Below are positions 52,887-61,909 of a DNA stretch of 64,000 nt, piece by piece; the stretch's first letter is position 1, and every line of letters begins with the position of its first letter. The translations under genes and the position numbers were made by a program. The stretch is taken from NCBI RefSeq assembly GCF_900187965.1, contig NZ_FZNL01000027.1:1-64000 (forward strand). The letters are read 5' to 3'. The notes beneath the pieces are model-generated. The model saw nothing but the letters and a program-made list of their open reading frames with translations, did no database searches and was not told where the DNA came from. The DNA comes from Flavobacterium sp. ov086. GTDB taxonomy: Bacteria > Bacteroidota > Bacteroidia > Flavobacteriales > Flavobacteriaceae.

Positions 52887-54371
52887 CTACTTCAAATTAT
52901 CTGCAATCTTTCTATCATTGGACAATCTCGGCGTTTTGTTTTGTCCGCCCAGTTTTCCCTGAGATTTCATATAGTCCTGAAAACCGTTTTTAGAAACTTT
53001 GGTTACAACCACCTTTCGCAAAACACTTCCCGTAATTAAGTCGTCATAATAGATGTTTTGTTTTCTCATTGCATTGTCAATTGCTTCTGCAAAAACTTCC
53101 ATGTTTTCAGGTTCGGTTTCAAATTCAACCAGCCATTCGTGATATGGTAATCCGCTTTGTGGATTAATTTGTGGTGCCACTGTAAATTCGTTAATTACAA
53201 TTTTGGTTCCTTCTGTTGCTTCTTTCATCGCTTTTTCGACTTCATTGGCAATCACGTGCTCTCCAAAGGCAGAAATATAATGTTTGATTCTCCCCGAAAC
53301 AATAACTCTGTGTGGAAACAAAGATGTAAACTGAACAGTATCACCAATATTATAACGCCAAAGTCCTGCATTTGTAGAAATAATCAAAACATAATTTACA
53401 CCAAGTTCAACTTCTCCAATAGTATAGCTTTTTGGCTTTTCTGTAAAAAATTCGTCAGCTTTAATGAACTCGTAGAAAATTCCTGAGTCCAATAGCAGTA
53501 ACATTCCCTTTGATTTTTGAGAATCCTGATAGGCAAAAAATCCTTCAGAAGCCGGAAACAATTCAATACTGTCTACCTTTCTGCCAATCATGTTTTCAAA
53601 CTTTGCCCGATACGGTTCGTAATTTACTCCACCATAAATAAACAAATTGAAATTTTTGAATAAGTCACCTATTTTCTTTCCACCGCTTTTTTCCTGCAAA
53701 CGCTCAAAATACATTTGAACCCAAGACGGAATTCCGGAAATAATGCTCATATCCTGCTCTATCGTTTCCTCGACAATAGCATCAATTTTAGTCTCCCAAT
53801 CTTCTATACAATTGGTTTGTAGGGAAGGCAATCTATTTTTTTGAAGATATCTTGGAACAAAATGTGCTGCAATTCCAGATAATCTTCCAAATTTGATTCC
53901 GTATTTCTCCACTAAAATAGGACTTCCCTGCAAGAAAATCATTTTTCCGTCAACAAAATCGGCATTTCCAGTTTCATAGATATAATGCAAAATCGCATTT
54001 CTCGAAGCTTCAATATGATATGGCATCGACTCTTTGGTCAACGGAATATATTTTGCGCCGGAAGTTGTTCCTGAAGTTTTTGCAAAATATAATGGTTTCC
54101 CTTTCCAAAGAATATTTTTTTCGCCCATTCGAACTTTGTCGATATAAGGCTTTAGATCTTCATAATCCCGAATTGGAACACGTTTTTTGAAATCATGAAC
54201 TGTTTTTATTTTATCAAAATGATGATCAGCTCCAAATTCGGTTTCCCTTGCACTATTAATTAAACTTTTAAATGTTTTTTGTTGCGTTTCTACCGGTTTA
54301 TTGGCCCAAGCCAAAGTATCGTAATATATTTTGCTGGCAAACAGTTTTGCTGCTACTGATTTAATAGACAT
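52887..54371 (-). CDS. GH3 family acyl-adenylating enzyme
   Basis: A 494-residue protein. The ATP loop is FAKTSGTTSGAKYIPLT (about 107-123), and other GH3 marks are ELFPASEGFFAY and YRYNIGDTV-like YNIGDTVQF. The C-terminal part contains HEWLVEFE. Plant GH3 proteins join amino acids to hormone carboxylates; bacterial ones are uncharacterised. The substrate here is unknown, perhaps a fatty or aromatic acid. Confidence 0.92.
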   Translation of the reverse strand: MSIKSVAAKLFASKIYYDTLAWANKPVETQQKTFKSLINSARETEFGADHHFDKIKTVHDFKKRVPIRDYEDLKPYIDKVRMGEKNILWKGKPLYFAKTSGTTSGAKYIPLTKESMPYHIEASRNAILHYIYETGNADFVDGKMIFLQGSPILVEKYGIKFGRLSGIAAHFVPRYLQKNRLPSLQTNCIEDWETKIDAIVEETIEQDMSIISGIPSWVQMYFERLQEKSGGKKIGDLFKNFNLFIYGGVNYEPYRAKFENMIGRKVDSIELFPASEGFFAYQDSQKSKGMLLLLDSGIFYEFIKADEFFTEKPKSYTIGEVELGVNYVLIISTNAGLWRYNIGDTVQFTSLFPHRVIVSGRIKHYISAFGEHVIANEVEKAMKEATEGTKIVINEFTVAPQINPQSGLPYHEWLVEFETEPENMEVFAEAIDNAMRKQNIYYDDLITGSVLRKVVVTKVSKNGFQDYMKSQGKLGGQNKTPRLSNDRKIADNLK

Positions 54372-54382
54372 TTTCTTCGGTA

Positions 54383-54883
54383 TTATTTCTTATCACTTTT
54401 GTTTTTACTTGGCGATTTTTCGCCCGACTGCTTCTCCTCTTTTGCGACTTCTTCCCGTAATTTAATTTCTTCTTCTGAGGCAGTCATATTCACTTCTGAA
54501 GGTTCATCAACTTCGGCTAAAATAGAATCTTTATTGAATTTTGCATATTCTAATTCGCCTCTTAATACTTTCTGAATTCCTTTTATATAAGCTTCATTCT
54601 TCTTCAAAGCCGTTTCTAACGAATCAGATTTTATAGCCAATTCTGTTGCATTCTTTTTTAATTGAGAAGAAGAGTATCCTGGAATAAATTCTCTTAAAGG
54701 TGTAAAAGCAATAATAAAAGTGGTAATTAAGATCAAAAATATTCCGCCTAAAGAGAAAATAACAAATACATTCATTAACGTTAATTTGAAAGAGAAAATC
54801 TCCTCAAAAGTATCTTCATTCAAAATGACCAATCGGTTTTTGATAAATAATTTTTTTCTAAAATCGAATTTCTTCTTAGCCAT
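54383..54883 (-). CDS. Single-helix membrane protein like the N-terminus of M23 endopeptidases
   Basis: A 166-residue protein. A basic, beta-rich start (MAKKKFDFRKKLFIKNRLVI) is followed by one membrane helix (about 40-62), then a coiled-coil-like stretch (about 77-108) and an acidic, Lys/Ser-rich tail. The opening resembles the N-terminal part of Bacteroidota M23 peptidases, but no LytM domain follows. It may act as an envelope scaffold. It precedes GH3 by 11 bp. Confidence 0.75.
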   Translation of the reverse strand: MAKKKFDFRKKLFIKNRLVILNEDTFEEIFSFKLTLMNVFVIFSLGGIFLILITTFIIAFTPLREFIPGYSSSQLKKNATELAIKSDSLETALKKNEAYIKGIQKVLRGELEYAKFNKDSILAEVDEPSEVNMTASEEEIKLREEVAKEEKQSGEKSPSKNKSDKK

Positions 54884-54901
54884 TGCGGTTCTTTATGTAA
54901 G

Positions 54902-54909
54902 CAAATATA
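54902..54909 (-). promoter_or_regulatory. -7 box for the 54883/GH3 operon
   Basis: TATATTTG on the minus strand, matching TAnnTTTG, 18 bases before the start at 54883. Confidence 0.55.
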
Positions 54910-55040
54910 ATAATTAATAGTCTTGTTGATGCTGGCAAAATTTGAACGAATCCGCTTAATTTACGATTTTATAAAATATTTAACGCTGCGGGAAGCAAAT
55001 ATTTTAATCTAAAAACACTTTTTGTTCGTATATTTCTATA

Positions 55041-55048
55041 TACCTTTG
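55041..55048 (+). promoter_or_regulatory. -7 box for tatA
   Basis: TACCTTTG, a perfect TAnnTTTG, with a TTTG at 55021-55024 (16 bp upstream, a little short) as the possible -33 element. The tatA ATG is at 55094. Confidence 0.6.
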
Positions 55049-55093
55049 CGGTATAATTAGAAAACAATTTGCTTCGGCATTAAATATACAATC

Positions 55094-55273
55094 ATGGGAA
55101 GATTAGGTCTTACAGAAATCCTTGTAATAGTAGGTATTGTGATTTTACTTTTTGGAGGTAAAAAAATTCCAGAATTAATGAAAGGTTTAGGAAGCGGAAT
55201 CAAAGAATTCAAAAACGCTGCTAAAGACGATCAACCTGCTGCTACCAAAAAAGAAGAGGAAGAAACAAAATAA
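55094..55273 (+). CDS. tatA: Twin-arginine translocase subunit TatA
   Basis: A 59-residue protein. It reads MGRLGLTEILVIVGIVILLF, then the hinge GGKKIPEL, the amphipathic helix MKGLGSGIKEFK and a charged tail KKEEEETK. A single membrane helix, an F-G hinge and an amphipathic helix define TatA/E, which forms the pore for folded proteins with twin-Arg signals. No tatC is adjacent. It is a single gene between its -7 box and the terminator at 55295. Confidence 0.95.
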   Translation: MGRLGLTEILVIVGIVILLFGGKKIPELMKGLGSGIKEFKNAAKDDQPAATKKEEEETK

Positions 55274-55294
55274 GTATTTATATATCTTATTAAG

Positions 55295-55322
55295 ACCCCA
55301 AATTACAAATGTAGTTTGGGGT
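55295..55322. terminator. Bidirectional terminator between tatA and tex
   Basis: A 12-bp stem ACCCCAAATTAC / GTAGTTTGGGGT (one wobble) with a short loop, then a T run. It serves both converging genes. Confidence 0.85.
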
Positions 55323-55331
55323 TTATTTTTT

Positions 55332-57455
55332 TTACAAAACCATCGTTAACTGAATTCGTTTTCTATCCTCATCAACTTCCGTAACCTTAACATCAACATG
55401 TTGATGTAATTTTACAACCTCATTTACATCGCTCACAAAACCAGCTTTTAACTGAGAAATGTGAACCAATCCACTTTCTTTGATTCCGATATCAACAAAG
55501 CATCCAAAATTGGTGATGTTATTAACAATTCCAGGTAAAATCATTCCGGTTCTCAAATCTTTGATAGATTTTACATTTGCATCAAATTCAAAAACCTTCG
55601 CTGACTTTCTTGGGTCTAATCCAGGTTTTTCAAGCTCTTTTATGATATCTTTTAGCGTAAGCAAACCAATTTCAGAAGTGATATATTTTTCGGGCTTAAT
55701 TAAGGCTGTTTTGTCTTTGTTAGCAATTAAGTCGTTTACCGAAAGATTTAAATCTTTTGCCATCTTTTCAACAACCGGATATGCTTCCGGATGTACTGCC
55801 GAATTATCCAACGGATTTTTAGCATTCGAAATTCTAATAAAAGCCGCACCTTGCTGATATGCTTTCTCGCCTAAGCGAGGCACTTTTTTTAGCTGTTTTC
55901 TGTCCTCAAACGGGCCGTTTTCAGAGCGATATTGTACAATATTTTCGGCCAGTTTCTCTCCTATTCCACTCACATAACTTAGTAAATGTTTACTTGCCGT
56001 ATTGATATTGATTCCGACCGAGTTCACGCAACGAATTACCGTATTATCTAATTCTTCTTTTAGTTTAGTTTGATCAACATCATGTTGATATTGTCCAACT
56101 CCAATTGCTTTTGGATCAATTTTAACCAATTCGGCCAAAGGATCTGAAAGTCGTCTTCCGATAGAAACTGATCCACGAACCGTAACATCATAATTAGGGA
56201 ATTCTTCACGAGCAATTTTTGAAGCCGAATAAACCGAAGCTCCAGCCTCAGAAACGATGAAAACTTGCAGTGGTTTATCAAACGCAATTTTTTTTATGAA
56301 AAATTCGGTTTCTCTCGAAGCAGTTCCGTTTCCAATAGAAATTGCGTCTATCTGATAGGCATTTACCATCGAACGGATTTTCTTGATTGCCATTGTTTCC
56401 TCATTTTGAGGTGCATGCGGATAAATGGTTTCATTGTATAATAAATCACCTTTTTCATCCAGACAAACTACTTTACAACCGCTTCTAAATCCCGGATCGA
56501 TTGCCAAGATACGCTTTTCGCCCAAAGGCGGCGCTAATAATAACTGTCCTAAATTGTTCGCAAAAACCTGAATCGAATTAGCATCTGCTTTTGCTTTTGC
56601 TTCCTGCAAACTTTCGTTTCCAATAGCAGGATTCAATAATCTTTTATAACTATCTTCAATTGCTAATTGCAAATGTGCTGTAGTACTATTTTGTTTTTTT
56701 ATGATTATTTCATCAATAATATCATAAGCTTCATCGATATCAACATCAACTTTCATTTTTACAAATCCTTCATTTTCGGCACGAAGCATTGCTAATAAAC
56801 GGTGTGACGGTGCTTTTGTCAAAGGTTCTTCCCAATCAAAATACTGACTGAATTTTTGAGCTCCTTCTTCTTCGCTTTTCTTTTTTACAACTTTGGTTCC
56901 AATTGTTGCTTTACGCTGATATAACCTTCGTAATTGTTTACGAACAAAAATATTCTCATTAATCCATTCTGCGATAATATCTCTGGCACCTTGCATTGCA
57001 GCTTCTTCATTAATAACATTTTCATTAATGTATTGCGTCGAAATAAAATCAACATCAACATCATTTTCCGACATAATGATTTTTGCCAAAGGTTCTAAAC
57101 CAAATTCGCGCGCAACATCGGCTTTTGTCTTTTTCTTCTTTTTAAAAGGCAAATAAAAATCTTCAATTTCTTGTAAATCAAAACTTTGCTCGATTTTATG
57201 TTTCAATTCCGGCGTAAGCGATTTTTGTTCTTCAATTGATTTTAGAACCGCTTCTTTACGTTTTACAATCGTTTCATATTCTTTTTGAAGTTTCGCAATG
57301 TTCTCAATCTGAACTTCATCAAGATTTCCGGTTGTATCTTTTCGATATCGGGAAATAAACGGAATTGTACAATCTTCCTCTAATAATTTTACCGTATTTT
57401 GAATGTTAATCGCTGCTGTTTGAACAGTCTTGGCAATGAATTGAATATTAGTCAT
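55332..57455 (-). CDS. tex: Tex-family S1 RNA-binding transcription accessory protein
   Basis: A 707-residue protein with the full Tex layout. There is a helical N-terminal region with FISRYRKDTTGNLDE, a YqgF-like domain (ILAIDPGFRSGCKVVCLDE, about 315-335), helix-hairpin-helix elements (SYVSGIGEKLAENIV and KVPRLGEKAY, about 490-535), and a C-terminal S1 domain (IVNNITNFGCFVDIGIKESGLVHIS, from about 640). It binds nucleic acid and affects transcription elongation and stress survival. Confidence 0.96.
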   Translation of the reverse strand: MTNIQFIAKTVQTAAINIQNTVKLLEEDCTIPFISRYRKDTTGNLDEVQIENIAKLQKEYETIVKRKEAVLKSIEEQKSLTPELKHKIEQSFDLQEIEDFYLPFKKKKKTKADVAREFGLEPLAKIIMSENDVDVDFISTQYINENVINEEAAMQGARDIIAEWINENIFVRKQLRRLYQRKATIGTKVVKKKSEEEGAQKFSQYFDWEEPLTKAPSHRLLAMLRAENEGFVKMKVDVDIDEAYDIIDEIIIKKQNSTTAHLQLAIEDSYKRLLNPAIGNESLQEAKAKADANSIQVFANNLGQLLLAPPLGEKRILAIDPGFRSGCKVVCLDEKGDLLYNETIYPHAPQNEETMAIKKIRSMVNAYQIDAISIGNGTASRETEFFIKKIAFDKPLQVFIVSEAGASVYSASKIAREEFPNYDVTVRGSVSIGRRLSDPLAELVKIDPKAIGVGQYQHDVDQTKLKEELDNTVIRCVNSVGININTASKHLLSYVSGIGEKLAENIVQYRSENGPFEDRKQLKKVPRLGEKAYQQGAAFIRISNAKNPLDNSAVHPEAYPVVEKMAKDLNLSVNDLIANKDKTALIKPEKYITSEIGLLTLKDIIKELEKPGLDPRKSAKVFEFDANVKSIKDLRTGMILPGIVNNITNFGCFVDIGIKESGLVHISQLKAGFVSDVNEVVKLHQHVDVKVTEVDEDRKRIQLTMVL

Positions 57456-57546
57456 ACTTTTAATGAGATAATTTCTTGATTATAAAATGATATAATTTAC
57501 TTGTTAAAACTAAATAGTAAATTGATCAATAATTCCGCTAAAATAA

Positions 57547-57554
57547 TATCTTTG
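57547..57554 (+). promoter_or_regulatory. -7 box for the DUF1294 gene
   Basis: TATCTTTG, a perfect TAnnTTTG, 17 bases before the ATG at 57572. Confidence 0.55.
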
Positions 57555-57571
57555 TTTTTAATTTTAAGCCA

Positions 57572-57874
57572 ATGAAAGTTTTATTACTATATTTTTTTAT
57601 TGTAAATAGTATTGAATTTATTTTAGCCGGATATGATAAATACTTAGCTACAAAACATAAACGCCGAATTCCAGAAAATACGCTTTTTGCAATTGCCTTT
57701 TTTGGCGGTTCTGTTGGTTTAGTGTTAGCAATGTTATTGTTTAGACATAAAACGAGTAAATCTTCTTTTATTATAAAATTCTCAGCCATTATTTTTATTC
57801 AGATTTTAATAGCTGTACTTCTTTTTGTTTATAAAGTTAACATCTTTAATATTGCCTTATTTTTAACAAGTTAG
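57572..57874 (+). CDS. DUF1294 family membrane protein
   Basis: A 100-residue protein. It has the DUF1294 pattern of a first helix (VLLLYFFIVNSIEFILAGYDK), a basic turn KHKRRIPENTL, the segment AFFGGSVGLVLAMLLFRHKT, and a final helix. Function unknown. It is transcribed alone toward rpiB. Confidence 0.88.
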   Translation: MKVLLLYFFIVNSIEFILAGYDKYLATKHKRRIPENTLFAIAFFGGSVGLVLAMLLFRHKTSKSSFIIKFSAIIFIQILIAVLLFVYKVNIFNIALFLTS

Positions 57875-57961
57875 AATATAAACATTTGTATTGTTAACAA
57901 CTCCACAAACATCTATTTATCAAATAGTTATTTTATTAATTTTAAAGTTTTTAAATAAAAA

Positions 57962-58024
57962 ACCGGATGAATTAAAAAATCCGCCCGGTGTGTTTATTTA
58001 TAGGTGCGCAGCACCCGATTTTTT
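57962..58024 (+). terminator. Stem-loop region between the DUF1294 gene and rpiB
   Basis: A locally G/C-rich stretch holds a stem ACCGG / CCGGT (57962-57966, 57985-57989) and a second hairpin GGTGC-GCA-GCACC (58003-58015) followed by CGATTTTTTT. The second reads as a terminator for the plus-strand gene. It may be a dispersed repeat, as its base composition differs from its surroundings. Confidence 0.55.
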
Positions 58025-58031
58025 TGAATTT

Positions 58032-58463
58032 TTACGAACAAGCGATTTTATTCACTCTATTTTGGTGTCTTCCGCCTTCAAATGCAGTTGTTAAAAACGT
58101 TTCGACAATTTCTACTGCTTGCGGAATCGATGTAAAACGTGCCGGAATACTCACAATATTGGCATCGTTATGTAAACGTGTTAAATAAGCGATTTCTTTA
58201 GTCCAGCATAAACCGGCTCTAACCTTTGGATGTTTATTAACAGTCATTGCAATTCCGTTTCCGCTTCCGCAGATTACAATTCCAAAATCAGCTTTACCTT
58301 CAGATACATCATTTGCCACTGGATGACCATAATCTGGATAATCAACAGAATCTTCAGAATCTGTTCCGTAATTTGTTACTTCATATCCTTTTGCTTTAAG
58401 CATCGCAACGATTGCTTTTTTATAATCTGGTCCTGCGTGGTCGTTTCCTATCGAAATTTTCAT
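58032..58463 (-). CDS. rpiB: Ribose-5-phosphate isomerase B
   Basis: A 143-residue protein. It starts MKISIGNDHAGPDYKKAIVA and has FGIVICGSGNGIAMTVNKHP with the catalytic Cys, and RAGLCWTKEIAYLTRLHNDANIVS. It interconverts ribose 5-phosphate and ribulose 5-phosphate in the pentose phosphate pathway. Single gene with a -7 box upstream. Confidence 0.97.
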   Translation of the reverse strand: MKISIGNDHAGPDYKKAIVAMLKAKGYEVTNYGTDSEDSVDYPDYGHPVANDVSEGKADFGIVICGSGNGIAMTVNKHPKVRAGLCWTKEIAYLTRLHNDANIVSIPARFTSIPQAVEIVETFLTTAFEGGRHQNRVNKIACS

Positions 58464-58489
58464 TGTAAATACTATTTAGTTGTGTTGTG

Positions 58490-58497
58490 CAAATTTA
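58490..58497 (-). promoter_or_regulatory. -7 box for rpiB
   Basis: TAAATTTG on the minus strand, matching TAnnTTTG, 26 bases before the rpiB ATG. Confidence 0.55.
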
Positions 58498-58515
58498 ATC
58501 AATTAAAAAATGTTT

Positions 58516-58598
58516 GCCACGAATTTCACGAATTATCACTAATTTTTTCCTTTTCAACTTTTAAAATAGAATTCGTGTACATTCGTGAAATTCGTGGC
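58516..58598. repeat. 18-bp inverted repeat (GCCACGAATTTCACGAAT arms)
   Basis: Perfect 18-bp arms at 58516-58533 and 58581-58598 enclose a 47-base AT-rich spacer, with an extra ATTCGTG copy inside. The CACGAATTTCACGAATT style suggests a dispersed flavobacterial repeat that can form a long hairpin. Confidence 0.75.
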
Positions 58599-58615
58599 TA
58601 AAAACTTGGAGATCT

Positions 58616-59321
58616 TTTTCCACATATTAATACATATATAGTAGATTCAAACTTTATTAACTTTGCGTAAATCTTGGCGCTCTTTGCGGTTAAATTAAAC
58701 GTTTTTACAAATACCTTTATATCAAAAACTTAGCGTTATTAACAATTTTAATATATCTATAATTATCTGAGGATCAATTAGAAATAAACATATATTTTGT
58801 TAAAATTTTATAATGTTAATAGCAAAACCTAATTCGTTGATATTCAGTTAACTTTAAATTAACATTATTTGTTAATAAGTTCGGATAGAAAATTAGAAGT
58901 TTTTTTTGGTTGTGTCGAAAAAAAACCTAATCCAAAACCGGAATGAAATAACCTAATAAACTTTCATGAATTTTTGGAAAAGTTATCAATATCAAAAATG
59001 CCATTTTCAACAAAAATCAACATACTAACTTATCTACAAAATGAATCTATTTTTAGTTGTCAACCGTTGTTAATTAAAATACAAAAAGTCTTGCAAATTA
59101 ATCCTTTAACAAAATATAAGTATGTTGATAACTCAATATAACTAAGAGAAACTTCATTTCAATACTTTTAAAAATAAATTTATATGACATATTAACAAGC
59201 TATAATAACAAACAAAAATTAATTTAATTTAAATTTTTCTTTTTGTTGTATTTAATATATGTTGACAACTTTGAAAATTTAAAACGAAATTTAATTTTTT
59301 AAAATTGAGAAATAGATTGGT
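58616..59321. other. Long AT-rich gene-free region; candidate replication origin
   Basis: About 700 bp without a credible gene. It contains DnaA-box-like nonamers with one or two mismatches to TTATCCACA: TTTTCCACA (58616-58624), TTATTAACA (58736-58744), its reverse TGTTAATAA (58870-58878), TTATCTACA (59030-59038) and TGTTGATAA (59123-59131). Very AT-rich stretches surround them. Genes to the left run mostly leftward and those to the right rightward, as expected around an origin. dnaA itself is not in the window. This is inference. Confidence 0.4.
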
Positions 59322-59555
59322 TTAAACAATTTTGAGAGGGTTATTAAGATTGTCAAGAATTTGCTGAACTTCTTCGAAATCGTTTGGATGAACTTTGAGT
59401 TTAATTCCACCCAACGCCGAAGTATACATCGGAACGACTGAAAGTGTTATTTCGTTTTCAAAAAAATAAGGAATCTCTTCTTGTTCGAGCAAGTGTTTCA
59501 GAACAATGGTTTCGTGCAAATAATTGAATACTGCAATGGTTTGAAAGGTTTCCAT
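59322..59555 (-). CDS. DUF2007 family small protein
   Basis: A 77-residue protein. FQTIAVFNYLHETIVLKHLLEQEEIPYFFEN, then GGIKLKVHPNDFEEVQQIL, matches the DUF2007/putative signal-transducing fold (a ferredoxin-like PII-type shape). Function unknown. It is transcribed divergently from rnr. Confidence 0.85.
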   Translation of the reverse strand: METFQTIAVFNYLHETIVLKHLLEQEEIPYFFENEITLSVVPMYTSALGGIKLKVHPNDFEEVQQILDNLNNPLKIV

Positions 59556-59704
59556 ATTGCGTCTTTTTGTAAATATACGAATTACAACTGACCTTTTGAA
59601 ATCAATAAATAGCTCCTTTTGAAAGTTATTTTTTTAATAATTTATTTGTTAAAATCTATAATCTAATATCTTATTTGTAATTTTAACTTTTTAAGAAAAG
59701 ATAT

Positions 59705-61885
59705 ATGAGTAAGAAAATTAGAAAGCCGATAAAAAACGAGAAAGATTTCTCAAACAAAATAATAAAAATTTTATCGCAAAGCCCAAATAAAGCATTCAAT
59801 TACAAACAGATAGGAGCAAAGTTAGAACTTGATGATACAAAAAGCAGAAATCAGATTATAAAAGATTTAAAAATTCTGGCTGCTTCAAAGAAAATTATAG
59901 AAACAGAACCTGGTAAATATTTAGTAAAAGCAGAAAGTCAGGATTATTACGAAGGAACAATTGATATGACTAGTAGAAAAACGGCATATTTTATTTGTCC
60001 TGATTTTAGTGAAGATGTTTTTATCCCGACTAATAATTTGAATCGTGCTTTAGATAAAGACAAAGTAAAGGTTTATGTTTATAACCGTAGAAAAGGTAAA
60101 AGACCTGAAGGTGAAGTTATTGAAGTTATAGAAAGAAACAAAACAGACTTTGTTGGAGTTATTGATATTCAGGCAAATTTTGCTTTTGTATCTACCGCAA
60201 ATCCTAAAATGTATACCGATATTTTTATTCCAAAAGATAAAATTGGAGAAGCAGAAAATGGTGATGTTGTTTTAGTTACCATTGAAGATTGGCCAAAAAG
60301 AGCTGATAGTCCGTTTGGATCTGTGATTAGAGTTTTAGGAAAACCCGGAGAACATAATACTGAAATTCATGCTATTTTGGCTGAATATGGTTTGCCGTCA
60401 GATTTTCCGATAGAAGTAGAGACCTATGCTCAAAAGATAGATACTTCGATTCAGGAATCAGAGATTGCAAAACGTCGTGATATGCGTGATACACTTACGT
60501 TTACGATAGATCCAAAAGATGCAAAAGATTTTGATGATGCCTTGTCTTTCAAAAAGTTAGAGAACGGAAATTATGAAATTGGAATCCACATTGCCGATGT
60601 TTCTTACTATCTTGAAGAAGGAACTATCCTGGATGATGAAGCGTATCAAAGAGCAACTTCGGTTTATTTGGTCGATAGAGTTGTGCCAATGCTTCCGGAA
60701 GTCTTGTCGAATTTTGCCTGTTCATTACGTCCAAATGAAGAGAAATATACATTCTCGGCAATATTCGAAGTTTCACCAACTTCACAAGTTATCAACCAGT
60801 GGTTTGGCAGAACTGTAATTTATTCAGATCAACGATTTGCATATGAAGAAGCACAATATATCATTGAAACAAAAGACAATACGATTCCAGTTGATATTTC
60901 GATTACCGGAGAATCCTATGTTGTTTCAGATGAAATTGTAGATGCAACTCTAAAATTAGATGAATTAGCTAAGATTTTAAGAAAGAAAAGAATGGCAAAT
61001 GGTGCTATTTCTTTTGATAAAGTCGAAGTAAAATTCAACTTAGATGCCGAAGGTGAACCAGAAGGAGTTTATTTTAAAGTTTCAAAAGATGCCAATCATC
61101 TGATTGAAGAATTCATGCTTTTAGCTAACAGAAAAGTAGCTGAATACATTGGAAAACAAAAGAAAACATTTGTTTACAGGATTCACGACGAACCAAACGA
61201 AGACAAATTAATTGCGATGCAAACCGTAATTGCTAAATTTGGTTATAAAATAGATTTCCGTAACAAAGGTGATATTTCGAAGTCTTTGAATGCATTGATG
61301 GAAGAAGTAAATGGAAAAAAAGAACAAAACTTAATTGATACTCTTGCGATTAGAAGTATGAGTAAAGCCAAATATTCGACAGAGAATATTGGTCATTACG
61401 GATTAGCTTTTGATTATTACAGCCATTTTACTTCGCCAATTCGTCGTTATCCAGACGTTATGGTACACAGATTGCTGCAATATTATTTAGATAATGGCGC
61501 TTCTGTAGACGAAGAAGTTTATGAAACAAAGTGTTTACATTGTTCAAATATGGAAAGTTTAGCGACAAATGCTGAACGAGACAGTATTAAATACATGCAG
61601 GTTAAATACATGCAGGATCACCAGGACGAAGAATTCCTTGGAGTTATTTCTGGAGTTACTGAATGGGGAATTTATGTTGAAATTGTTTCTAACAAATGTG
61701 AAGGAATGGTGAGAATCAGAGAAATCAAAGATGATTATTATACTTTCGATGAAAAGCAATATGCTTTAGTTGGCGCAACTTCCAACAGTGTATTGCAATT
61801 AGGAGATGAAATTTACGTAAAAGTAAAAAATGCCGATTTAGTTAAAAAACAATTAGATTTTCATTTTTTAAGAAGAGCAGAATAG
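59705..61885 (+). CDS. rnr: Ribonuclease R
   Basis: A 726-residue exoribonuclease. It has a winged helix at the N-terminus (about 10-70), two cold-shock domains (about 78-230), an RNB catalytic domain with PKDAKDFDDALSF (the Asp cluster) and HFTSPIRRYPDVMVHR, and a C-terminal S1 domain (about 640-722). It degrades structured RNA 3' to 5'. The start ATG is at 59705, and no other start is plausible. It is followed by two genes on the same strand. Confidence 0.97.
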   Translation: MSKKIRKPIKNEKDFSNKIIKILSQSPNKAFNYKQIGAKLELDDTKSRNQIIKDLKILAASKKIIETEPGKYLVKAESQDYYEGTIDMTSRKTAYFICPDFSEDVFIPTNNLNRALDKDKVKVYVYNRRKGKRPEGEVIEVIERNKTDFVGVIDIQANFAFVSTANPKMYTDIFIPKDKIGEAENGDVVLVTIEDWPKRADSPFGSVIRVLGKPGEHNTEIHAILAEYGLPSDFPIEVETYAQKIDTSIQESEIAKRRDMRDTLTFTIDPKDAKDFDDALSFKKLENGNYEIGIHIADVSYYLEEGTILDDEAYQRATSVYLVDRVVPMLPEVLSNFACSLRPNEEKYTFSAIFEVSPTSQVINQWFGRTVIYSDQRFAYEEAQYIIETKDNTIPVDISITGESYVVSDEIVDATLKLDELAKILRKKRMANGAISFDKVEVKFNLDAEGEPEGVYFKVSKDANHLIEEFMLLANRKVAEYIGKQKKTFVYRIHDEPNEDKLIAMQTVIAKFGYKIDFRNKGDISKSLNALMEEVNGKKEQNLIDTLAIRSMSKAKYSTENIGHYGLAFDYYSHFTSPIRRYPDVMVHRLLQYYLDNGASVDEEVYETKCLHCSNMESLATNAERDSIKYMQVKYMQDHQDEEFLGVISGVTEWGIYVEIVSNKCEGMVRIREIKDDYYTFDEKQYALVGATSNSVLQLGDEIYVKVKNADLVKKQLDFHFLRRAE

Positions 61886-61909
61886 AGGTTTAATTTAAAA
61901 AATAAAAGT

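Noticed and set aside
57891..58094. Plus-strand open frame of 67 codons before rpiB
   Set aside because: It overlaps the stem-loops and the antisense rpiB 3' end; no family resemblance.
58230..58601. Plus-strand frame of 123 codons antisense to rpiB
   Set aside because: Composition is rich in Cys, Phe and Ile as for a shadow frame, and rpiB on the other strand is certain.
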